Below, piece by piece: positions 1 to 9,836 of a stretch of DNA of 64,000 bases. Positions within the stretch are counted from its first letter, which is position 1. Each line of letters begins with the position of its first letter. The stretch covers positions 1 through 64,000 of the forward strand of contig JAKQLF010000181.1 in assembly GCA_029567325.1 (NCBI GenBank), in the 5' to 3' direction. Origin of the DNA: Bacteroidota bacterium. Lineage in GTDB: Bacteria; Bacteroidota; Bacteroidia; Chitinophagales; Saprospiraceae. A program made the translations under genes and the position numbers. Below the pieces are notes generated by a model. The model was not told where the DNA came from and did no database searches. It saw only the letters and a list, made by a program, of their open reading frames with translations.

Positions 1-716
1 CAAATTGGGATGGTAAATTAGTTTCTACAAATGTTGATAATATTGACTTGAGATATGAAATATATACTGAGACAGGTGGATTATATTCTATCAGTCCGTT
101 CTATAAAAGATTCAATAACCCTATCGAATTAGTGAGAATTCCAGAACAACAAACTAGTACAGAATATCAAACAAGAAACGTGGGTGATGGTCAACTTTTT
201 GGTATTGAATTGGAAGTGCGTACTCTTTTGGGTAAATTGGCTCCCGCTTTGAATAATCTTGAAGTAAGCGGTAATCTCACGTTGGTAAATTCTAGAATTG
301 ACATGACTGACGTCGAATTCAATGCACGTAAAGGATATGAAAGAACTGGAGAAACTATTGGAAAAACAAGACAGATGGCTGGCCAATCTCCTTACATCGT
401 CAATGGTGGTCTTTCATACAGAAGTGTAGAATCAGACTTTAATGTTGGTCTTTTCTATAATGTAAAAGGACCAACTCTTTTCATTGTAGGTGCTGGATTA
501 TTTCCTGACATTGTTTCTCAACCTTTCCACAGTTTGAATTTTAGCTTCCAGAAAAAATTGGGTAAAGAAAAAAGAGCATCTGTTGATTTCAAAGTTTCAA
601 ACATTTTGAATAGCGCCACTAGAGAATATTACAAGTCTTATAAATCAACCAACCAAACGTTCTCAATATTTAAACCAGGTGTTGCATTTAGCGTTGACTT
701 CTCTTACAGCATTTAA
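1..716 (+). CDS. TonB-dependent receptor, C-terminal part (partial)
   Basis: The reading frame is open to the left edge (first full codon at base 3) and ends with TAA, so only the last ~238 residues of an outer-membrane receptor are present. The translation has alternating amphipathic beta strands with long polar loops, and ends in a strand rich in aromatic and hydrophobic residues (SFSVDFSYSI-like end), as in 22-strand TonB-dependent barrels that import siderophores, cobalamin or glycans with energy from TonB-ExbBD. The plug domain and any substrate clue lie outside the window. A SusC assignment is not supported because no SusD follows; a stand-alone receptor is more likely. A terminator follows at once. 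Confidence 0.8.
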   Translation, partial: NWDGKLVSTNVDNIDLRYEIYTETGGLYSISPFYKRFNNPIELVRIPEQQTSTEYQTRNVGDGQLFGIELEVRTLLGKLAPALNNLEVSGNLTLVNSRIDMTDVEFNARKGYERTGETIGKTRQMAGQSPYIVNGGLSYRSVESDFNVGLFYNVKGPTLFIVGAGLFPDIVSQPFHSLNFSFQKKLGKEKRASVDFKVSNILNSATREYYKSYKSTNQTFSIFKPGVAFSVDFSYSI

Positions 717-780
717 TTTCTGGAAATAGAATTTGATATAGAAGGTGGTTTGCCACTTTAGATAAAATAAATTAAAATAT

Positions 781-821
781 AAACTCGGGTAATAGGTTAA
801 CTGTTATCCGAGTTTTTTTTT
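781..821 (+). terminator. Rho-independent terminator after the receptor gene
   Basis: A 15-bp stem (781-795 with 801-815, two G-T wobbles) closes a GTTAA loop and runs into nine T (813-821). It sits 65 bases after the receptor stop codon and is the strongest intrinsic terminator in this part of the window. Confidence 0.85.
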
Positions 822-1020
822 GAAGGTGTATGCTATAAGGAAATCGTTTATATGATTCATAGTGTGAGGTTTACCACCCTTTTATTTTTTCTCATTTTGT
901 AACTATTCAGTTTTCCAAAAATGCTTTTGTTTCAATACCTGTTTTAAGCTATTACAAACATGGGAGAAGCGAAAAGTATTAAGCCAATATTTGGGAACTC
1001 AAATAAAGATTGACAATTTG
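822..1020. other. Intergenic, no gene seen
   Basis: AT-rich spacer between the receptor terminator and the 3' end of the membrane acyltransferase gene, which points the other way. I see no ORF, RNA gene or clear repeat. Confidence 0.5.
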
Positions 1021-2220
1021 CTATAAATAACTCAACCACCATTTTTCCTTGTGGGCAGTTTTGTATTGGTCATACTTTTTACAAAGTGGATACAAGGCCA
1101 TGATTACTATAATCCATATTGGATAAACAAATGGTAAACTCACTCCTTCGCCACTGAGTACAAATAAGAATGGTAAATTTATAGCCGATGCTATTGCTTC
1201 TGCGAATGTGTGTCCATTTATGAAAAAAAGTATACCTGCTAAGCCATGAACCACAAACCAATGGATGATATAGTAAAAAAATGCCGTTCTACCAAAGATG
1301 CGCATAATGTCGGTAAACCTATTTTTAATGGGCTCAATCAATGCTAATAAAATTAAAGCTGGACCTATAAATAGACACATATACAACAGCGATGGTGGAT
1401 ATTTAAAAACATTGATGAATGAAAATACAGTAAATAAACCGCTTTGTTGTTCTGCCCAAGGCACAGGATCACCATAAATATTGATCATCCTCAAAACCAG
1501 GAAAAATGCCAAAATTCCTCCGCCCATATATAACAATATTTTCCTTCTTTTTGCTGGCTCTACTTCAGGTTTAAATAAGATACCCAAACAATAGCCCATC
1601 AACATCAAGCCTAGCCAAGGCAAAAATGGATAGATAATCAGCAAACCATGGGTCTGATCAAATCCATAAAACTTCAAGTGGCCATGGTGTAAAATTTCCC
1701 ACCAAAAACCAGGATTGAAATCAGCACTTTTTTCGGTAAAATCAAGCGCGTTATGGCCTAAAACTATCAACAAGCCCAAAGCCAAAATCACGTTGAAAGG
1801 CAACCTCGTTAATAAAGCCATGCAGACCATACTGATGCCAATGGTCCAGATTACCTGCAATATGAGTAAATTCCACGGTAGAAAAGTAATGCCGACACTT
1901 ACAATTAAAAATTCGGCCACGATCAGCCAAAGTCCACGCTTGACCAGAAATGAACTCAATTCATTTGGCGTTTTTCTCAAGGATTGTAGGTAGATTGAAG
2001 TACCTGATAAGAAAACAAATACAGGTGCGCAAAAATGCGTAATCCACCTCGTCATAAATAATCCCGGTGAAGTGGTAGCTAGGTTGAGCGGATCGTCGGT
2101 GTTTGCATAAATGTGGAAATTGTCCCGGATGTGGTCAATGGCCATGATGACCATAACAATGCCCCTCAAGACATCGATAGAATCAATTCTCTTTTTAATA
2201 CTCAATGGAACATTGGTCAT
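1021..2220 (-). CDS. HGSNAT-like membrane acyltransferase (DUF1624/heparan-alpha-glucosaminide acetyltransferase catalytic family)
   Basis: A 399-aa protein with about ten hydrophobic segments. Its N-terminus, RIDSIDVLRGIVMVIMAIDH (residues 11-30), is the hallmark of the HGSNAT_cat/DUF1624 family: a basic patch, 'DVLRG', and an Asp-His pair (29-30) at the end of the first helix. Family members are inner-membrane proteins thought to move acyl groups onto sugars; the bacterial substrates are mostly unknown. The length is normal for the bacterial family. It is a single gene, 299 bp from its upstream neighbour, so probably has its own promoter. The function as acyltransferase is by family only. 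Confidence 0.8.
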   Translation of the reverse strand: MTNVPLSIKKRIDSIDVLRGIVMVIMAIDHIRDNFHIYANTDDPLNLATTSPGLFMTRWITHFCAPVFVFLSGTSIYLQSLRKTPNELSSFLVKRGLWLIVAEFLIVSVGITFLPWNLLILQVIWTIGISMVCMALLTRLPFNVILALGLLIVLGHNALDFTEKSADFNPGFWWEILHHGHLKFYGFDQTHGLLIIYPFLPWLGLMLMGYCLGILFKPEVEPAKRRKILLYMGGGILAFFLVLRMINIYGDPVPWAEQQSGLFTVFSFINVFKYPPSLLYMCLFIGPALILLALIEPIKNRFTDIMRIFGRTAFFYYIIHWFVVHGLAGILFFINGHTFAEAIASAINLPFLFVLSGEGVSLPFVYPIWIIVIMALYPLCKKYDQYKTAHKEKWWLSYL

Positions 2221-2363
2221 TCTGGTGTCAATTTGATTGGAAAAGTAGGAAGATTTTTTGAAGGTTTTTATCTAAGCCGCCAATTAAATTTCACTGGAAA
2301 TATTTGTTTTTGGAGTAGTTTCCTTTTTTAATAAAAAGTCAGAAAATTTCACAATTGCATATT

Positions 2364-2384
2364 AAGTCCAAAACATTTGGACTT
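2364..2384. promoter_or_regulatory. Perfect 9-bp inverted repeat, 3-base loop
   Basis: AAGTCCAAA and TTTGGACTT pair perfectly around ACA. It lies between the end of the SMP-30-like gene and the start of the acyltransferase gene, both on the minus strand. There is no T-run, so it may be an operator or a weak terminator. The rest of 2221-2519 shows nothing else. Confidence 0.35.
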
Positions 2385-2519
2385 GGCGGTTGATTGAATA
2401 AATGTTTGTCCAATTATTAATGTGTGAATGATCTTGTTTAATAGGGAATGTTTAAATTTTATAGTGCAGATTTTAAGGATTTCATGCGCTCCTGCAAAAA
2501 TCTTCACAGTACAAGTATG

Positions 2520-3476
2520 CTAATCAATCTTAACCTTTAAAAGCGCAGTTTTTACAAGATCACCTGGCCTCCTTACCGTATTTTCACCCCAATTGTAATT
2601 ATCAAATTGACTATTGGCAAGATAATAAGCATGGCCTTTGTACATACCTACTGTCGTCGGAATATTGTTTCTGGCGTGACCAATGGTTAAGTCTTTTCCG
2701 TGTAGAATTTCTGCACCATTTTCTGATAAGGCAAATTCTACTAAACCTTGTTTTTCCTTTTCTTTACCGCCATAATTGTAAACCACCAACAACTTGTTTT
2801 TATAATATTTCAGTCCATCAATCCCTTTACCAATGGTTGCGTCGTGTATGGGATTCAAAATTTTCTTGGTTGCGATATCCACGATCCGAATCCCAAATGT
2901 TGTTGAACTCAAATACAATTTCGATTGATCATCTGAGATACAAATGCCGTTTGGTCCCTTAATCTGCACATCTTCCAAAAAGACGCTGATCTCACCAGTT
3001 TTATGATCCAATCGGTAAATACGGGAAAAATCACTGTCAGTCATATATACATTCCAATTTTCATCCACCGTGAGGTCATTGAAGGTAGCTTTTGTACTAT
3101 CAGGTAGTTTAAACACATGTTCGATGTTATTTGTGGCCAAGTCAATTTGTAAAACCATTGGCTTTTTCGCTCTTTCAAACCTCCCACAAACAAACAAGTG
3201 ATTTTTCACGATCATCATACCTGTTCCAAAAGTAAAACCTTCTTGGCCAGAGCTGATGACGTCAATACAGTTTTTACCATTTATGTCACACCTGTAAATC
3301 TTGTCCAATCGGATGCTGCTCATATAGATGTGCCCTGTATTTTGGTCTATGGCAATTCCTTCAGGCATACTTCCCATATCAGTATCCATAAATATTTCCT
3401 CAACCTTTTGGGCTTGTGAATTCCCCACTATTAACAGCAATAGAAAGAAAATAATAGACAACGATTTATTGGCCAT
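2520..3476 (-). CDS. SMP-30/gluconolactonase-like exported beta-propeller protein
   Basis: A 318-aa protein with a clear Sec signal peptide (hydrophobic core FFLLLLIVGNSQA, cleavage near residue 22). The mature part is a run of propeller blades with the wording of the SMP-30/SGL and LVIVD-type families: 'MPEGIAIDQNTGHIYMSS', 'FNDLTVDENWNVYMTDS' (residues near 130-145), 'GPNGICISDDQSKLYLSS'. Such proteins are periplasmic lactonases or ligand-binding propellers. The Glu, Asn and Asp metal positions cannot be fixed with certainty by eye. It is 47 bp downstream of the dienelactone hydrolase gene on the same strand, so the two are probably co-transcribed; both are ester- or lactone-hydrolase folds. 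Confidence 0.7.
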   Translation of the reverse strand: MANKSLSIIFFLLLLIVGNSQAQKVEEIFMDTDMGSMPEGIAIDQNTGHIYMSSIRLDKIYRCDINGKNCIDVISSGQEGFTFGTGMMIVKNHLFVCGRFERAKKPMVLQIDLATNNIEHVFKLPDSTKATFNDLTVDENWNVYMTDSDFSRIYRLDHKTGEISVFLEDVQIKGPNGICISDDQSKLYLSSTTFGIRIVDIATKKILNPIHDATIGKGIDGLKYYKNKLLVVYNYGGKEKEKQGLVEFALSENGAEILHGKDLTIGHARNNIPTTVGMYKGHAYYLANSQFDNYNWGENTVRRPGDLVKTALLKVKID

Positions 3477-3523
3477 GCTTTAACAATTTAAGAATATCAA
3501 GAAGAAGATGAGTGTGGACTTGC

Positions 3524-4402
3524 CTACTTAAGGTTTTTGGTAAAAAATGCAATGGTTCTTTGCCAAGCCAATGCCGCTGCATCTTTGTCAAATCGTGGTG
3601 TAGAATCGTTGTGGAAGCCATGATTTGCATTTTCGTAGATATAGGCTTCATAAGTTTTGTTATTCTCTTTCAAAGCTGCTTCGTATGCTGGCCATCCTTC
3701 ATTTACCCTGGTATCCAATGCTCCATAATGTATTAAAAGAGGCGCTTTGATTTGCGGAACATCAGCAGCTGTTGGCTGACCACCATAAAATGGAACCGCC
3801 GCTTTGAGATCAGGAACTCTTACTGCCATCATATTGGAGATCCATCCACCAAAACAAAATCCTACTACACCTACATTGCCATCACATTCAGGATGCACTT
3901 TGAGGTATTCAAAAGCAGCAATAAAATCTTCCAACATTTCATCCCTAGTGCGTTTGCTTTGCATGGTGCGCCCTTCATCATCTGTTCCGGGGTAACCTCC
4001 AAGTGGTGTTAATGCATCTGGACCAAGCGCGATGAATCCTTCTAATCCAGCTCTTCTGGTTACGTCTTCAATGTATGGATTGAGACCTCTATTTTCGTGG
4101 ACAACCACGATGCCGGGCAGCTTTTTGGTATTTCCTGCAGGTCTGGAAAGTAGTCCTTTGATGGTGCCACCACCTTTTGGTGAAGCATATTCTATATACT
4201 CAGATTTTAACCTCGGATCCTGTGGTTGCACTTGAAGGGTTGAAAAATACTTCGGCATCAAATATTCCATCAAAGCATTCACAGTAAGTCCTCCAACAGC
4301 ATAGACAGACAACTGTTCCATGAAGTTTCGGCGATCAATTCTATTGTGGGCATAATGATCATACAAGTCAAAAATTTCCTGATCGAGTTGTGGTTTATCC
4401 AT
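3524..4402 (-). CDS. Dienelactone hydrolase family protein with N-terminal Tat-like segment
   Basis: A 292-aa alpha/beta hydrolase. The nucleophile elbow is GFCFGG with Cys183, the acid is Asp230 (HYGALDTRV) and the base His261 (NANHGFHN); Cys rather than Ser as nucleophile is the mark of the dienelactone hydrolase family. The motif [19 protein letters not shown] (residues ~99-117) is also typical. About 70 residues precede the catalytic domain, with a twin-arginine-like [20 protein letters not shown] stretch (24-43), which suggests export or membrane tethering. The substrate (a lactone or carboxylic ester) is unknown. First gene of a probable two-gene unit with the SMP-30-like gene. Confidence 0.85.
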   Translation of the reverse strand: MDKPQLDQEIFDLYDHYAHNRIDRRNFMEQLSVYAVGGLTVNALMEYLMPKYFSTLQVQPQDPRLKSEYIEYASPKGGGTIKGLLSRPAGNTKKLPGIVVVHENRGLNPYIEDVTRRAGLEGFIALGPDALTPLGGYPGTDDEGRTMQSKRTRDEMLEDFIAAFEYLKVHPECDGNVGVVGFCFGGWISNMMAVRVPDLKAAVPFYGGQPTAADVPQIKAPLLIHYGALDTRVNEGWPAYEAALKENNKTYEAYIYENANHGFHNDSTPRFDKDAAALAWQRTIAFFTKNLK

Positions 4403-4549
4403 CTTTTCTATTTTTATTGAATTTCTTGAATACTCAAACGGAGCATCCGCTGGTATGATAACAAATATAACAAGTCTAATATTTTTCTAAAGAAACTTGT
4501 CAACTAAATTCAATCTATAAGCAATACAACTCCAAAGTTTAGGAAAAAC

Positions 4550-6670
4550 TTAACTATTACCAATCAAAGCCACAAATTCCTCCTCGGTAAGTATCTGAAT
4601 ACTTCCGATGGCCTGAGCTTTGGTCAGTTTTGATCCTGCGCTTTCGCCCACCACCAAAATATCCAGATTTTTGCTCACACCAGAAATATTTTTTGCACCA
4701 TGAGCTTCTGCCAATTCTTCAGCTTGTTTTCTGCCCATAGTTGTCAATGTTCCGGTAAAAAGAATCGTTTTACCAGCCAAAGCACCCTCCATATTGACCT
4801 CTTTGGGTTTGTCTTCCGCGCTTTGGGTGAGGTTGACACCATAAGACTCCATACGTTGTAGCAATTCGATATTGGCAGGCTCAGAAAAATACAAACTTGC
4901 ATTCTCCGCTACCACAGGGCCAATGTCCTTGATTTTGGTGTAATCCTCCACTGTCCAATTTTGCAGGTCCAATACGTGATTGATTTGTTCGGCGATCAAC
5001 TTGGAGGCTTTTTTCCCAAGGTGATGAATGCTCAATGCATGCAACAATCTGCTGATTGGATTTTGTTTGGCTTTGTTGATCGAAGCTTGCAATTTATCAG
5101 CCGACTTCTTACCAAAGCCCTCTAATTTTGCAATGGCTTCATAATCCAAATTGTAGATATCTGCAAAATCTTTGAGCCAACCCAAGGCATAAAAACGTTC
5201 CACAATGCTTCGTCCAAAGCCATCGATGTCCATGGCTTCTTTGCTGACGTGGAAAATCATTCTTTGTAAAGTTTGTGCTCCGCAAACACAATTGGGGCAA
5301 CGCCAAGCAGCTTCGCCATCAATGCGTTCCAAAGGAATGGGCACATCGGTATCATTGATTGGACATACGACTGGGAAGACAATCTCTTTTTCTGATCCGT
5401 CCCTCAACTCTTCCATCGTTTTTACAATATATGGAATGACGTCTCCAGAACGCTCTACCAATACTGTGTCTCCCAATCTCAAATCTTTCGAACTGATAAA
5501 ATCTGCATTATGCAGAGAGATGGAAGAAACGGTGACACCTGCCAATTGTACGGGTTCTATTTTGGCAACTGGTGTAATGGATCCTATTTTTCCTACTTGA
5601 TATTCAACACTCAATAACTTGGAAGTTGCTTGTTTTGCTTTGAATTTATAAGCAATGGCCCAACGTGGATGGTGCGAAGTACTGCCGCAAATATCTTGAA
5701 TGGCGTAATCATCCACTTTGACAACCATGCCGTCTATTTCATATTTGAATGTATCGCGTTTGGCTTCCCATTCGGCACAAAAAGCAATGACTTCTTCAAT
5801 ATTGGTGCACAATTTTTTCTCTGCCAATGGAATTTTAAATCCCAATTCGCCCAAAGCGTTGATGCTTTTGAAATGGGATTGCAGTTTGCGAGTCACATCG
5901 TTTCCAGCAGCGTCCTCAGCATATCCAAATTGGAAAATGAAAGCTTCTATGCCTCGATCTCTGGTTTCGTATGGGTTTTTGGTCCTCAATCCACCAGTTG
6001 CAGCATTGCGAGGATTGGCAAATAAAACCAAACCTTCTTGCTCGCGGTATGCATTGACCTCTTTAAATTTATCTTTAGAAATCAAAGCTTCGCCGCGTAA
6101 TTCTACTCTTGTGAATCCATATTGAGAAAAATTGGCCCGCAATGGCACACTTTGTAATGTCTTCATATTGGCGCTGATTTCTTCGCCTTGACTTCCATCC
6201 CCACGTGTGGCCGCTCTTAACAAAACATCATTTTCGTAAACTAGGGCAATACTTCCACCATCAAATTTTGGTTCGACGGCATATTGGATGATGCTTTCTT
6301 CTCTGTCTATGAGTTTCTTTATTTGTTTGTCAAATTCGAGGAGGTCTTCGGCGTTGTATGAATTCTCAAGGGACAACATGGGCACAATGTGGGCCACCGT
6401 TTTGAATTCACTGACAATGTCTTGTGCGACTCTTTGGGTTGGTGAGTCTGGTGTGATCAGTTGTGGATGATCGTGTTCTAATTTTTGCAATTTTTTGAAA
6501 ACCACATCGTATTCAAAATCGGAGATGACGGGATTGTTCTCTACATAATATTTCCATTCATGATACCTGAGAATATCCCTCAATGCTTCTAGATCATTGA
6601 CAGAGGGCTCTTGATCTATAAAGTTTTTGGTTTTTTCAAACAATGATTTTTGCTGCGAATGGTCAAACAT
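4550..6670 (-). CDS. ligA: NAD-dependent DNA ligase LigA
   Basis: A 706-aa protein of normal length that seals nicks in replication and repair using NAD+. Domain order: Ia region (1-70) with the YYVENNPVISDFEYD motif, adenylation domain with the catalytic lysine in KFDGG (Lys135) and RGDG (156-159), OB fold (~330-420), a zinc finger (436-463), helix-hairpin-helix repeats (~470-600) and a C-terminal BRCT domain (~629-706). The zinc finger is odd: the first pair reads CPIN, so the second cysteine of the usual CxxC is Asn439, while the second half is CPNCVC (458, 461, 463) with one extra cysteine. The start ATG is supported by the family's N-terminus. Single gene, divergent from the fasciclin gene. 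Confidence 0.97.
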   Translation of the reverse strand: MFDHSQQKSLFEKTKNFIDQEPSVNDLEALRDILRYHEWKYYVENNPVISDFEYDVVFKKLQKLEHDHPQLITPDSPTQRVAQDIVSEFKTVAHIVPMLSLENSYNAEDLLEFDKQIKKLIDREESIIQYAVEPKFDGGSIALVYENDVLLRAATRGDGSQGEEISANMKTLQSVPLRANFSQYGFTRVELRGEALISKDKFKEVNAYREQEGLVLFANPRNAATGGLRTKNPYETRDRGIEAFIFQFGYAEDAAGNDVTRKLQSHFKSINALGELGFKIPLAEKKLCTNIEEVIAFCAEWEAKRDTFKYEIDGMVVKVDDYAIQDICGSTSHHPRWAIAYKFKAKQATSKLLSVEYQVGKIGSITPVAKIEPVQLAGVTVSSISLHNADFISSKDLRLGDTVLVERSGDVIPYIVKTMEELRDGSEKEIVFPVVCPINDTDVPIPLERIDGEAAWRCPNCVCGAQTLQRMIFHVSKEAMDIDGFGRSIVERFYALGWLKDFADIYNLDYEAIAKLEGFGKKSADKLQASINKAKQNPISRLLHALSIHHLGKKASKLIAEQINHVLDLQNWTVEDYTKIKDIGPVVAENASLYFSEPANIELLQRMESYGVNLTQSAEDKPKEVNMEGALAGKTILFTGTLTTMGRKQAEELAEAHGAKNISGVSKNLDILVVGESAGSKLTKAQAIGSIQILTEEEFVALIGNS

Positions 6671-6790
6671 ATTTTATAATTTCTGATGAACTTGAGACAA
6701 AACTGAGAAATTCTTTCATTTTTTCTAAGGGTAATTGCATAAATTGTTCGTAAACCAACTTTGATTGATCAATCTATAGTCCAACTATTA

Positions 6791-6798
6791 TAATTTTG
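6791..6798 (+). promoter_or_regulatory. Candidate Bacteroidota -7 box for the fasciclin gene
   Basis: TAATTTTG fits the TAnnTTTG consensus. A TTG at 6765-6767 is 23 bases upstream and could be the -33 element. It would leave a leader of about 150 bases before the start codon at 6958. Confidence 0.4.
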
Positions 6799-6957
6799 TA
6801 ATTATCGCAAAGATGAATCCTTTATGTAGTCACATTTGTTTAGATTTGGTAAATGTTTTGTATACCAACCGGAAAATGGTTTGTACAAATCCATTTACGT
6901 TTGATATTACCCTATTTTGTACGATATTTTTCAAACAAATTACCTAAAATAATTTCA

Positions 6958-8919
6958 ATGAAATTAAGATTTACTTTTGCCTGCTTTTTTCTATTGTTTT
7001 TAAATTCCATACAAGCACAAAGCAATTTGTATGATCTGATCAAGGCATCACCAGACCACAATATTTTTGGACTATTGGTGGATGCGAGTGGTTATGACGA
7101 AAATCTCAAGGGAAGTGATACTTTGACCATTTATGCTCCTACAGATCAAGCATTTGCAGGACTTAGCACTGCGCAATTGATCGGTCTTTTGAGCAATCCT
7201 ACTGAGCCTGTTGATAGATTGATCAAGAGACATGCGGTTACTGGTATTTTTGAAAGCGCTGATTTGACAGATGGCCAAACGTTGGTTGCTGTTTCTGGCG
7301 AAAACCTTTTGATCACTAATTCTGGTGCTGGGTATTTTGTCAACGGCGTTGAAGTAGTCAGCGCAGATATTCCTGCGACAAATGGTGTTCTCAATGTTGT
7401 GGAATCTTTGATTGACATAATTAAAACAGGAAATACGGTTGCAGATATCATCATTAATTCACCGGATCATACCACTTTGGCGTTGGCTTTAACCGCAAGC
7501 GGGGCTGATGCTCAATTGCGTGAAGCAGGTCCATTCACCGTTTTTGCACCAACTGATGCTGCTTTTCAAAAATTGGATCCTTTATTGGTACAAACTTTAT
7601 TGGCGGATCCAACGGGTCAATTGGCCACAGTATTGTTATACCATGTGAGTATTGGGACTTACACTTCAACTTCCCTTGTTAATGGTCAACAATTGATCAT
7701 GGCTAATGGACAAAGAGCCACCATCACTAAAGACGATGAAGGTGTAAAAATCAACGGCATTTTGATCACAGTGGCAGATATCATTGCTGACAATGGTGTT
7801 GTCCATGTCATCAATTCTGTCATCCTCCCTGATTTGGAAGCAAGCAATACAGTAGTGGACAAGATTGCCCAATCTGAAGACCATACCATTTTGTTTGGGG
7901 CATTGGCCGCAACAGGTTTGGATAGCACATTGAGAGGCGCAGGGCCATTTACTGTTTTTGCACCTACAAATGCAGCTTTTGAAAGTCTTCCTCAAGGTTT
8001 GATGGAAGAGATATTACTTTCTGATGGAGCGACTAATTTGTTGCTCAATCATGTCATCGAAGGCAGTGCTTTGAGCACCAATCTTTTTGACGGCAGCTCT
8101 GTAATTGGATTAGGTGGTTCTAGTTATGAAATATTCATAGATGGCAGTAATATTTATGTTGGCAATGCTTTGATTACGGTCAAAGATATTGTGGCTGACA
8201 ATGGAGTTGTTCACGTCATAGACGCCGTTTTGATGGATGAAATGGGCAATACTGTTTATGATGTTATTTTGAAATCACCAGACCACAGAATTTTGCAAGG
8301 TTTGTTGAATTTAGCCCAATTAAAAGAAGATTTGACTAATGAGGAAAATGAGTTTACCATTTTCGCACCCACAGATGCCGCCTTTACAAACATTCCGGAG
8401 GAGGTGCTGGAGCAAATTTTGGAAGCTGGTGGTGATTTGATTTTGGAAATTTTGGGTAGACACGCTCTTGCGAGTGTAGAGCCATCTTCTGGACTTTTCA
8501 ACGGCAAAGTATTGACTACGATCAGCGAGGAGCAAATACAAATCAAAACGGAGGGATCAGATATTTTTGTGAACAACGGAAAAATAATCGCAGCAGATGT
8601 TGAAGCAACCAACGGCTTGGTGCATGTTGTGGATGCAGTCTTATTACCTGTCGAAATTGTTGGTTTAAAAGTTTTGGATGCAAGTGCAGGGAAAATATTT
8701 CCAAATCCTGCAGTTCAAATGTTGCAATATGATTTTGGAAATTCTTTCAATGATAAAGTAAATCTTCAGGTTTTTGATACGAAGGGCATCGAAGTTTTGA
8801 GACTCAATGATAGAAATTCTGTTGGTTCAATTGATTTGAATGGATTGTCTACCGGTATATATATCCTTAAATTAACCGATGATAAAAGTCAAGGAAGCAA
8901 GGTCTTCCTGGTAAAATAA
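6958..8919 (+). CDS. Secreted protein with four fasciclin (FAS1) domains and a type IX sorting domain
   Basis: A 653-aa protein when started at ATG 6958, which puts a standard signal peptide (KLRFTFACFFLLFLNSIQAQ) at the N-terminus; an in-frame ATG at 6853 would add 35 residues that hide it, so I reject that start. Four FAS1 domains follow, at about residues 23-152, 155-285, 287-415 and 420-560, each with the FAPT(D/N)AAF box and a closing 'NGVVHVI(D/N)' strand. The C-terminus (~575-653, KIFPNPAVQ ... LNGLSTGIYILKL) is a type A Por/T9SS sorting domain, so the protein should be exported through the outer membrane and anchored or released at the surface. FAS1 domains mediate adhesion; that role is inferred. 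Confidence 0.92.
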   Translation: MKLRFTFACFFLLFLNSIQAQSNLYDLIKASPDHNIFGLLVDASGYDENLKGSDTLTIYAPTDQAFAGLSTAQLIGLLSNPTEPVDRLIKRHAVTGIFESADLTDGQTLVAVSGENLLITNSGAGYFVNGVEVVSADIPATNGVLNVVESLIDIIKTGNTVADIIINSPDHTTLALALTASGADAQLREAGPFTVFAPTDAAFQKLDPLLVQTLLADPTGQLATVLLYHVSIGTYTSTSLVNGQQLIMANGQRATITKDDEGVKINGILITVADIIADNGVVHVINSVILPDLEASNTVVDKIAQSEDHTILFGALAATGLDSTLRGAGPFTVFAPTNAAFESLPQGLMEEILLSDGATNLLLNHVIEGSALSTNLFDGSSVIGLGGSSYEIFIDGSNIYVGNALITVKDIVADNGVVHVIDAVLMDEMGNTVYDVILKSPDHRILQGLLNLAQLKEDLTNEENEFTIFAPTDAAFTNIPEEVLEQILEAGGDLILEILGRHALASVEPSSGLFNGKVLTTISEEQIQIKTEGSDIFVNNGKIIAADVEATNGLVHVVDAVLLPVEIVGLKVLDASAGKIFPNPAVQMLQYDFGNSFNDKVNLQVFDTKGIEVLRLNDRNSVGSIDLNGLSTGIYILKLTDDKSQGSKVFLVK

Positions 8920-8968
8920 TTTTAAATGATTGTTAAGGGTTGATTTTACCTTTACAGTATTTAAATTA

Positions 8969-9019
8969 AAAAAGAGCTTTAATTTGCATCGAGTTTGGTG
9001 TTTAATTAAAGCTCTTTTT
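8969..9019. terminator. Bidirectional-looking terminator hairpin
   Basis: A perfect 16-bp stem, 8969-8984 with 9004-9019, with a 19-base loop; A-run on the left and T-run on the right. It should end the fasciclin transcript. Its right arm stops only four bases before the start codon proposed for the next gene. Confidence 0.75.
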
Positions 9020-9023
9020 AATT

Positions 9024-9785
9024 TTGAAAATATCTACAGGTCAATTTTCTATTGTTATCATCTCAAAAAATGAAGCCAAAGTTATTGGGGAGACATTGCG
9101 CGCGTGCAAGGAATTGACTGATGACATTTTACTTGTAGATTCATTTAGTACAGATGAAACCGTAGCAATTGCAAAATCTTATGGAGCTCGGGTAATCAGT
9201 AAGAAATGGTTGGGTTACAGTGCAACCAAAAATTTTGGCAATCAACAAGCAAAATACGATTGGATTTTATCACTAGATGCAGATGAAGTTTTGGATGCCA
9301 ATGTCATTGAAGCACTCCAACAAATTACTTTACAAAAGGGGCATGTGTATTACTTCAACAGACTCAATTATTATTGTGGTATTCCTGTGAAGCACAGTGG
9401 TTGGTTTCCCCAATGGATACCTCGAATCTTTCATCGGGAAGAGCACCAATGGGACAATAGTTTGGTTCATGAAAAATTGCTTAATCTTCCTAAAAGCAAC
9501 GCCATAAAACTACCTGGTTTGATGCATCATTATTCTTATTTTACAGAAGATCAACATCTGGAAAAACTAGATAAATATGCCAAATACCGAGCTGAGGAAT
9601 GGATTGAGCGGGGCAAAAAACCAAATTTATTAAAAAGAGTATTTGGACCAGGAGTGCGGTTTTTTAGAAATTACATTTGGATGCGGGGCTTTTTGGATGG
9701 GCATGTTGGTTATAAAATTGCCAAGAATGAAGCTAAAATGGTCGCCTCCCAATTTATTTGGTACGATAAATTGACAGCTAAATAA
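9024..9785 (+). CDS. Glycosyltransferase family 2 (LPS core/WaaE-like)
   Basis: A 253-aa GT-A enzyme. The Rossmann start FSIVIISKNEAKVI (8-21) leads to VDSFSTDETVAIAKSYGA and the metal-binding DxD in LSLDADEVLD (Asp85, Asp87). It fits the small cytoplasmic GT2 enzymes that add a sugar to lipopolysaccharide core or other surface glycans. The start is a TTG: an in-frame stop lies at 9003-9005, and the fold begins at residue 8, so no ATG is available. This puts the start four bases after a terminator hairpin, which implies a promoter inside or very near the hairpin or some read-through. The DUF481 gene follows 51 bp later. Confidence 0.88.
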   Translation: MKISTGQFSIVIISKNEAKVIGETLRACKELTDDILLVDSFSTDETVAIAKSYGARVISKKWLGYSATKNFGNQQAKYDWILSLDADEVLDANVIEALQQITLQKGHVYYFNRLNYYCGIPVKHSGWFPQWIPRIFHREEHQWDNSLVHEKLLNLPKSNAIKLPGLMHHYSYFTEDQHLEKLDKYAKYRAEEWIERGKKPNLLKRVFGPGVRFFRNYIWMRGFLDGHVGYKIAKNEAKMVASQFIWYDKLTAK

Positions 9786-9836
9786 ATTAAAATTTTATTT
9801 TCGCCCTTCCTAATTACCTAATTAATCACGAAACCA

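Noticed and set aside
4533-4549. Terminator hairpin after ligA (AAGTTT/AAACTT)
   Set aside because: Only six A-T rich pairs and no good T-run; too weak to call.
6853-6957. Upstream in-frame start of the fasciclin gene
   Set aside because: It would place 35 residues before a perfect signal peptide.
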